From Alistipes shahii WAL 8301 (GTDB lineage: Bacteria > Bacteroidota > Bacteroidia > Bacteroidales > Rikenellaceae): a DNA stretch of 64,000 bases. This document shows, in pieces, positions 58,929 to 64,000 of the stretch. The stretch spans positions 2,046,001 to 2,110,000 of the forward strand of contig NZ_CP102253.1 of assembly GCF_025145845.1 (NCBI RefSeq), read 5' to 3'. A program made the position numbers and the translations under genes. Under the pieces are notes generated by a model that was not told where the DNA came from, made no database searches, and saw only the letters and a program-made list of their open reading frames with translations. Position 1 is the first letter of the stretch; each line of letters starts with the position of its first letter.

Positions 58929-59957
58929 TCAGAGTTCGGTGTGTTTCGGGGCGCGGGTCGTCGTCCGGACGATGCAGTCGCGCAGCCGGGTCAGCTGTTC
59001 GGGCGTGGCGGTCAGCCATCTGTGCCGTCCGTCGGGACCGGGGGTGAAATTCGTGAATCCTTTGTCGTCGACGGCGACGGTTCCCGGCTCGCTTTCGGTG
59101 AAGTATTCGGGATGGAGCAGGTAAACCACCGACAGCAGGTCCCACGACGCGCGGTCATAGGGCATCTTGTGGTAATTCTTGTAGCCCTCGACGACGGGAT
59201 GGAGTTTCGCCCAGCCGAAATCGTTCTCGATGGCCGCACCGGGATACATGACCTGCTTTCCCAGCTCGAAGGGGTTCTGCACGATCGGCGTGTCCCATTC
59301 GGCGAAGAGTTTCCGCATGGCGGGGATGTCGTTGACGACGTTGAACTCCGCGCGCTGCTTCTCGCCGTAGCTGCCCGCCATGATCGAGAGCGTCTTCACC
59401 TTGCGGGCCACCAGTTCGCGGCCCGTGAGGGGCGAGATGTCGTCGGCCGGGCTGTCGAGGAGTTTTGCCAGTTCGGTCGCGAATCCTAAAGAAAGTACGG
59501 TTACCGAGCAGTCGGGCTGCGCGGCCAGCGTGCGGCGGTAGAGCGTGACGGGGTCCTCGATCTGCTCCGGGGTCTTGCTCCGGGCGAAGGCCGGGGAGCC
59601 GTCTTCGCGGGTCATCGCGCACACCGCCGCCGTGTAGTCGGGAGCGTGGTCGTTGAGCACCGGGGTCGGCGACTGCGCCAGCGGAATGTCGGGGTAGCCG
59701 TACCACGTGTTGAGGATGTCGATGTAGTCGGTGGCCGTCGGGCTGAGTTTGTGGTTGCCGATGGCGAGCAGGTCTACGCGGCCGTCGTCCATCGCCTTGT
59801 AGATCAGATCGAAGGCCAGTGCGTCGTCGATGTCGTTGCCCATGTCGGTTTCGACGATCAGCCGGATCGGTTCCGGCGCCGGCGCTGCGGACCGGGAGCC
59901 GCAGCCCGTGCCCGCGAGCAGCAGGGCGGCCGCTGCGGGGAGCAGTGAGGTTTTCAT
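58929..59957 (-). CDS. Nucleoside hydrolase lipoprotein (RusNH-like)
   Basis: Protein of 342 residues. Lipoprotein signal MKTSLLPAAAALLLAGTGC with C19. The calcium-binding motif DMGNDIDDALA (D38, D42, D44/D45) is the nucleoside hydrolase hallmark; VLSLGFATELAKLL and SIMAGSYGEKQRAEFNVVND fit the IUNH fold. It should split nucleosides to free base and ribose outside the cytoplasm, feeding the permease and ribokinase encoded next to it. The gene starts 15 nt after the permease stop. Confidence 0.9.
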   Translation of the reverse strand: MKTSLLPAAAALLLAGTGCGSRSAAPAPEPIRLIVETDMGNDIDDALAFDLIYKAMDDGRVDLLAIGNHKLSPTATDYIDILNTWYGYPDIPLAQSPTPVLNDHAPDYTAAVCAMTREDGSPAFARSKTPEQIEDPVTLYRRTLAAQPDCSVTVLSLGFATELAKLLDSPADDISPLTGRELVARKVKTLSIMAGSYGEKQRAEFNVVNDIPAMRKLFAEWDTPIVQNPFELGKQVMYPGAAIENDFGWAKLHPVVEGYKNYHKMPYDRASWDLLSVVYLLHPEYFTESEPGTVAVDDKGFTNFTPGPDGRHRWLTATPEQLTRLRDCIVRTTTRAPKHTEL

Positions 59958-59972
59958 TTCGGATTCGGGTTT

Positions 59973-60983
59973 TTAGTTGCCGCCGGAGGCGATGATCGAA
60001 GCCAGTCCGGCGATGAAGAAGAGGAACATCACGGCCAGCAGCGTGTTGGTTTTGCGGTCGGCGCCCTTGAACTCCTTCCAGATGAAGACGCCCCACACGG
60101 CGGCGATCATCGGCGCGCCCTGTCCGAGCGCGTAGGAGATGGCGGCCCCGGCCTTGCCGGCGGCGATGTAGCTGAAGGCCGTTCCGAGACACCAGACGGC
60201 GCCGCCCAGCATGCCCACGAGGTGCGTGGGCAGCGAGCCGCGGAAGTACTCGCGGTAGCTGACGGGCGCTCCGACGAAGGGACGGCGCATGGCGTAGGTG
60301 TTGAAGGCGAAGTTGCTCAGCAGCACGCCGACCGAGAAGACAAAGATCGCCGAATAGGGCGTCAGCATGCCTGGCGTCGGGGCCGCGAAGTTGTCGAGGT
60401 CCATCGCCGCCGCGACGAACCGGTAGAAGAACGACATCAGCACGCCCGCCACGACGGCCAGTATGATGCCTTTGCGGTTCTGGGCCGCCGAGTCGCCGCT
60501 CTTGCGCATGCGCCCCGAGGCGATGCCGTTGCAGATGATTGCGACAACGATGAGCGCAACGCCCAGGAAAAGCACGACGGGATCGCCTTTCGGCGCTCCG
60601 ACGTAGTTGACGATAACGCCCAGCACCAGCGCGAGTCCCACGCCCAGCGGGAAGGCCACCGAAAGCCCGGCCAGCGATACCGAGGCCGAGAGCAGGATGT
60701 TCGAGGCGTTGAAGATCACGCCGCCCAGCACGACGCTGCCGATGCCTCCCCATTCGGCCTGCGCGAGGTCTTCGAGGAAGGGACGGCCCTCGGTCCCGAT
60801 GCTTCCCATCGTGAAGCCCAGGAGAATGGCGAAGAGCACCATGCCGATCACGTAGTCCCAGTAGAAAAGCTCGTAACGCCAGGTCTTGCCGGCGAGTTTC
60901 TGGGTGTTTCCCCACGAGCCCCAGCAGAGCATCGTGATGAAGCAGAAGATGACTGCCAAAGAGTAGCTGTTAACAACGAACAT
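59973..60983 (-). CDS. Inner-membrane sugar permease (RusT-like, RhaT/ureide permease type)
   Basis: Protein of 336 residues with ten predicted membrane segments, internally duplicated in the drug/metabolite transporter style. MLCWGSWGNTQKL near residue 20, then GGVIFNASNILLSASVSLAG near 90, and the second half NFAFNTYAMRRPF ... GAAISYALGQGAPMIAAVWG. It resembles RhaT and ureide permease-like proteins. Given the ribokinase and nucleoside hydrolase on either side, the likely cargo is ribose. Confidence 0.85.
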   Translation of the reverse strand: MFVVNSYSLAVIFCFITMLCWGSWGNTQKLAGKTWRYELFYWDYVIGMVLFAILLGFTMGSIGTEGRPFLEDLAQAEWGGIGSVVLGGVIFNASNILLSASVSLAGLSVAFPLGVGLALVLGVIVNYVGAPKGDPVVLFLGVALIVVAIICNGIASGRMRKSGDSAAQNRKGIILAVVAGVLMSFFYRFVAAAMDLDNFAAPTPGMLTPYSAIFVFSVGVLLSNFAFNTYAMRRPFVGAPVSYREYFRGSLPTHLVGMLGGAVWCLGTAFSYIAAGKAGAAISYALGQGAPMIAAVWGVFIWKEFKGADRKTNTLLAVMFLFFIAGLASIIASGGN

Positions 60984-61013
60984 AGTATTTGAGTTTTAAG
61001 GTTTTCGTTCGGT

Positions 61014-61922
61014 TCAGGCGAGGGTCTCCAGCTCCCCGCGCCACGGTATCGAGGCCTGTGCGCCCATGCGGGTCACCGAGACCGAGGCGCTGTGTGCGGC
61101 GAACCGCACGGCGTCGGCCAGACTGCGGCCTTCGGAGAGCGCCACCAGCAGGGCGCCGTTGAAGACGTCGCCGGCGGCGGTCGTGTCTACGGGCGTGACC
61201 GTGCGCGCCGGGATCAGCAGCTCCTCCGCGGGGGTCCGGATCAGCGCGCCTTCGCTGCCCAGCGTGACGATGACGTTGCCGACGCCTTTCGCCAGCAGCG
61301 CCCCGGCCGCTTTCGAGGCGTCCTGCACGGTGTGCACGGGGATTCCCGTCAGCGTTTCGCTTTCCGTGCGGTTGGGGGTGATCAGGTAGACCTTGCGCAG
61401 CAGTTCGTCGGCGAGCGGCATGGCCGGGGCCGGGTTGAGCACTACGCGGGTTCCTGCCGCATATGCCTTTTCGATGGCGCAGGCCACCGTTTCCATCGGG
61501 ATTTCGAGCTGTACGAGCAGGTATTCGGCTCCGGCGATGCGGTCCGCCACGGCGTCGATCGCCTCGCACGTGAGGCTGTGGTTGGCGCCGGGAGCCACGG
61601 CGATGCAGTTCTCGCCGTCCTGCGAGACGAAGATCAGCGCCGTACCGGTCGGGGTGTCCTTGGCCGTGAAGAGGGCCTCGGTGTTGATGCCGTCGGCGGC
61701 GAACTGCTGCCGGAGGGCTGCGGCGCCGGCGTCGTCGCCCAGACACGAGACGAAGGCCACGTCGCCGCCCAGGCGTGCGGCCGCGACGGCCTGGTTGGCC
61801 CCTTTGCCGCCGTTGGACTGCATGAAGCGCGCCTCGCCGACGGTCTCGCCCGGGCGGGGCAGGTGTTTGACGCAGGCAATCATGTCGATGTTGGTACTGC
61901 CTATTACCAGAATCTTGTTCAT
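61014..61922 (-). CDS. rbsK: Ribokinase
   Basis: Protein of 302 residues of the PfkB family, phosphorylating ribose at C5. The sugar-binding GGKGANQAVAAARLGG is near residue 38, the phosphate loop TLGSEGALI near 225, and the catalytic aspartate lies in DTTAAGDVFNGALL near 255. It is the first gene of the operon, about 240 nt downstream of the promoter at 62172. The long leader contains a GCGGGGT/ACCCCGC hairpin at about 61964-61992. Expected to be cytoplasmic. Confidence 0.96.
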   Translation of the reverse strand: MNKILVIGSTNIDMIACVKHLPRPGETVGEARFMQSNGGKGANQAVAAARLGGDVAFVSCLGDDAGAAALRQQFAADGINTEALFTAKDTPTGTALIFVSQDGENCIAVAPGANHSLTCEAIDAVADRIAGAEYLLVQLEIPMETVACAIEKAYAAGTRVVLNPAPAMPLADELLRKVYLITPNRTESETLTGIPVHTVQDASKAAGALLAKGVGNVIVTLGSEGALIRTPAEELLIPARTVTPVDTTAAGDVFNGALLVALSEGRSLADAVRFAAHSASVSVTRMGAQASIPWRGELETLA

Positions 61923-62151
61923 GTTCGGTTATCGTTGGTTAATTTCTGTCGTTTTTTCGCCCTGCGGGGTCCGGATGCGGCTCAACCCCGCGGAGATGCG
62001 GTTTTTTGGTTTTCAGGTCGTCCGCCGATTGTCCCCGATGCCGTTTCTTGCCGTTTTGCGCCCGTTGTTTTCATAGGGTGTCTTTGCAGAATACGGTTCT
62101 TATGGGGGCTGTGGCAGATGTTCGGTTTTCGGATGCTATCTTTTTAGCTCT
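61923..62151. other. Long leader of the ribose/nucleoside operon, no gene seen
   Basis: About 230 bp with host-like base use. One hairpin (GCGGGGT/ACCCCGC, about 61964-61992) is visible. The short plus-strand frames overlap the promoter and have no recognisable product. Confidence 0.5.
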
Positions 62152-62175
62152 GTTTGCGCTTATCGTTTGCGCAAA
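62152..62175. promoter_or_regulatory. Probable LacI-family operator
   Basis: Perfect palindrome TTTGCGCAAA at 62166-62175 with the central CG typical of LacI-family operators, and a half-copy GTTTGCGC at 62152-62159. The palindrome overlaps the -7 box of the leftward operon promoter by 4 bp. Confidence 0.7.
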
Positions 62176-62202
62176 TATAATTACTTTTTGGAAACCTCCA
62201 AA
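62172..62202 (-). promoter_or_regulatory. Promoter of the ribokinase-SusCD operon
   Basis: On the minus strand -33 TTTG (62199-62202), 19 nt, -7 box TATATTTG (62172-62179). Binding of a repressor to the overlapping palindrome would block it. Confidence 0.75.
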
Positions 62203-62242
62203 ATTATTTTACCGTTTTTCTTTTCTTTTTCGATATTTTTCA

Positions 62243-62250
62243 TATATTTG
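62243..62250 (+). promoter_or_regulatory. Promoter -7 box of the LacI-type regulator gene
   Basis: TATATTTG, perfect, 25 nt before the ATG. Confidence 0.65.
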
Positions 62251-62275
62251 TCATGGGTGAACTGAAAATAAAGCA

Positions 62276-63295
62276 ATGAAAAAAGAAACTCTCGTTAGCA
62301 TCGCCGAACGTTCCGGATGTTCGATTTCCACTGTTTCGCGCGTTTTGAGCGGCAATGCGGCCAAATACCGCATCAGTCAGCGTACCGTGGCGCGCGTGAC
62401 AGAGGAGGTCAAACGCTGCAACTATACGCCCAGCCTGCTGGCAAAGGGTTTACGCACAAATCGTACCGATACGATCGGGCTGCTGATTCCGAACATCGAG
62501 AATTCGTTTTTCGCCGGCGTTGCGGGCGTGGTGATCCGCGAGTCGCGCAATTATAATTATAAGGTGGTGGTGGTCGACACGCAGGAGGACGAGCGCAACG
62601 AGCAGGACGGACTGTCGGCGCTGCTGGCGCGGCGGGTGGACGGCATCGTCGCCGCGCCGTGCGGCAGCAATGCGGAGCTGTTCGCCAGTGTGCAGGAGGG
62701 CGGCATGCCGCTGGTGCTGATCGACCGCTATCTGCCCGACGCCGGGATGCTCTCCTATGTCACGACGGACAATTACCGCGGCGCGGTGATGGCGACCGAG
62801 TACCTGCTCGAAAACGGACACCGCCGCATCGCCTGCATCCAGGGCACGCCCCATTCGATGCCTGTGCGGGACCGCGTGCGGGGATTCGGCGACACGCTGC
62901 GGGCGCACGGCCTCGGGGACCGGATCGTGGTGACGGGCGAGGATTTCTCGGTGCAGAACGGTTATCTGGAGACCAAGCTGGCGCTGGCCCGGGAGGAGCG
63001 GCCCACGGCGATCTTCGCGCTGAGCAACCTGATCCTGCTCGGGGTGGTGAAGGCGGTCCACGAATCGGGCCTGCGGATTCCCGACGATATTTCTGTCGTT
63101 TCGTTCGACGACAACATGCTTTTCAACTACCTCGACCCGGCGATCACCTGCATCGGGCAGCCCACGGACGAGATCGGCACGCTGGCTGTGAAACTGCTTA
63201 TCCGCGCCATCCGCGAACCCGGTGCGGCGCCTTCGCACCTGCACCTGCCGCCGTCGCTGATTATCCGGCGTTCGGTGCGCAACCTGCTGTTATAG
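62276..63295 (+). CDS. LacI-family regulator of the ribose/nucleoside operon
   Basis: Protein of 339 residues. N-terminal helix-turn-helix (SIAERSGCSISTVSRVLSG) and hinge helix with the minor-groove AKGLR motif (PSLLAKGLRTNRTDTIGLLI), then a periplasmic-binding-protein-like sensor. It is divergent from the ribokinase operon and separated from the operator by about 100 bp. It should repress the operon until a sugar or nucleotide ligand binds. The regulator described for the B. theta rus locus is, as far as remembered, of another type. Confidence 0.93.
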   Translation: MKKETLVSIAERSGCSISTVSRVLSGNAAKYRISQRTVARVTEEVKRCNYTPSLLAKGLRTNRTDTIGLLIPNIENSFFAGVAGVVIRESRNYNYKVVVVDTQEDERNEQDGLSALLARRVDGIVAAPCGSNAELFASVQEGGMPLVLIDRYLPDAGMLSYVTTDNYRGAVMATEYLLENGHRRIACIQGTPHSMPVRDRVRGFGDTLRAHGLGDRIVVTGEDFSVQNGYLETKLALAREERPTAIFALSNLILLGVVKAVHESGLRIPDDISVVSFDDNMLFNYLDPAITCIGQPTDEIGTLAVKLLIRAIREPGAAPSHLHLPPSLIIRRSVRNLLL

Positions 63296-63581
63296 AAAAT
63301 AAAAACGGGAACCGGTATGGTTCGGTATTTGTAGGTAACGGAATATGCAGAAAAGAGTAAATGTCTTGTTTATAAGTATTTAATTCTCTTTTCCGCATGT
63401 GCCCGAAGCAATAAAATAGCAGAATCGGGCAGGATTAACGGTGAGTTGTGTTACTTATCCGTTACCTGCCCGAAATGCTTTGATTTACACTAAAGTGCTT
63501 GTTTTCAGCTTATTGTGTTGGATTTCCGCATAACAAATAACCTGACTTAACGTTTAACAAATCCACAAAGTTCAGGTTATC
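63296..63581. other. Structured gap before the right-edge integrase
   Basis: Three inverted repeats: GCAGAAAAGAG/CTCTTTTCCGC (about 63346-63409), CGGGCAGG (63426-63433) / CCTGCCCG (63465-63472) with an inner AACGG/CCGTT, and ATAACCTGA (63537-63545) / TCAGGTTAT (63572-63580), the last ending 1 nt before the integrase ATG. No gene seen. The gap may hold the lacI terminator and an attachment site. Confidence 0.5.
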
Positions 63582-64000
63582 ATGCAACGCAGCACTTTCA
63601 AAGTCTTTTTCTACGTGAAAAGACAGTCGGAAAAACATGGTCAGGTTCCCGTCATGGGTCGTATCACGATTAATGGTACGATGTCGCAGTTCAGCTGCAA
63701 ACTCACCGTTCGCTCCACCCTTTGGGATGCCAAGGCGAACAAGGCTTCCGGTAAGAGCCTCGAAGCTCAGCGTCTCAATGAAAAACTGGAAAATATCAAG
63801 ACCAATATCGGCAAGCAGTACCAGCGGCTCTGCGACCGTGATTCGTATGTTACGGCCGAAAAAGTCCGCAACGCCTTCCTCGGTATGGGCGACGACTGCC
63901 GCCTGCTGTTGCAGACCTTCGACGAATACCTTGCAGGGTTCCTCAAACGTGTGGGCAAAGACCGCGCCTATTCGAGCTATGACAATTACCGCAAACGCCG
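63582..64000 (+). CDS. Tyrosine integrase, N-terminal part (3' end outside window)
   Basis: 139 codons are visible, starting MQRSTFKVFFYVKRQSEKHG. VPVMGRITINGTMSQFSCKL then TLWDAKANKASGKSLEAQRL is the arm-binding domain (Arm-DNA-bind_5 type) of Bacteroidetes conjugative-transposon integrases, followed by the start of the core-binding domain (FDEYLAGFLKRVGKDRAYSS). The catalytic half is beyond the edge. The ATG directly follows an inverted repeat. It implies another mobile element to the right. Confidence 0.9.
   Translation, partial: MQRSTFKVFFYVKRQSEKHGQVPVMGRITINGTMSQFSCKLTVRSTLWDAKANKASGKSLEAQRLNEKLENIKTNIGKQYQRLCDRDSYVTAEKVRNAFLGMGDDCRLLLQTFDEYLAGFLKRVGKDRAYSSYDNYRKR

Overview
The window is a piece of a Bacteroidetes chromosome, most likely a gut Alistipes or close Rikenellaceae relative. 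The evidence is the recurrent Bacteroidetes promoter (-7 box TAnnTTTG with a -33 TTTG), a SusC/SusD outer-membrane locus, BACON and DUF4988 lipoproteins, the fused glycogen synthase/phosphorylase, and a GC content much higher than in Bacteroides. The genus call is inference.

Layout. 1-14.8 kb is core metabolism: glycogen synthase-phosphorylase (cut by the left edge), hemW, pckA, pyrH-tlpA-frr, dxs, yaaA with a radical SAM gene, and a DAACS symporter. 14.8-21.1 kb is a low-GC integrative element bounded by a 14-bp direct repeat. It carries an excisionase-like protein, a filamentous-phage-type (gene II/X) Rep, a large collagen/EF-hand/leucine-rich lipoprotein, a second leucine-rich protein that resembles the C-terminus of the first, and a tyrosine integrase. 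It sits just upstream of the promoters of an alpha-oxoamine synthase gene. A tRNA-Gly follows.

23.0-29.2 kb is a complete type II-C CRISPR-Cas system: an array of 12 full repeats plus one broken repeat, cas2, cas1, cas9, and a divergent tracrRNA. The leader-distal end of the array is fused to the 5' part of an IS4-type transposase gene. 29.6-38.6 kb has a GH2 enzyme, gene remnants, a copper module (HMA-AraC regulator and CopA), an alanine symporter, an acyltransferase and pflA; pflB follows. 41-47 kb holds small envelope proteins, a candidate small RNA, a PiT phosphate transporter with a Pho-box-like site, and a two-component system. 47.2-49.5 kb is an aroF/chorismate mutase-pheA operon preceded by a Phe/Tyr-rich leader peptide and a textbook attenuator.

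50.4-63.3 kb is a nucleoside/ribose scavenging locus similar in content to the known Bacteroides rus loci: ribokinase, inner-membrane permease, nucleoside hydrolase lipoprotein, SusC, SusD and two surface lipoproteins, with a divergent LacI regulator. A probable operator palindrome overlaps the -7 box of the operon promoter. The SusC signal-peptide region contains a run of nine G residues. A second tyrosine integrase starts at the right edge, so another mobile element probably begins there.

The strongest items for follow-up are the pheA attenuator, the small Rep-encoding element with its leucine-rich protein pair, the SusC G tract, the Pho box and the CRISPR array-IS fusion.
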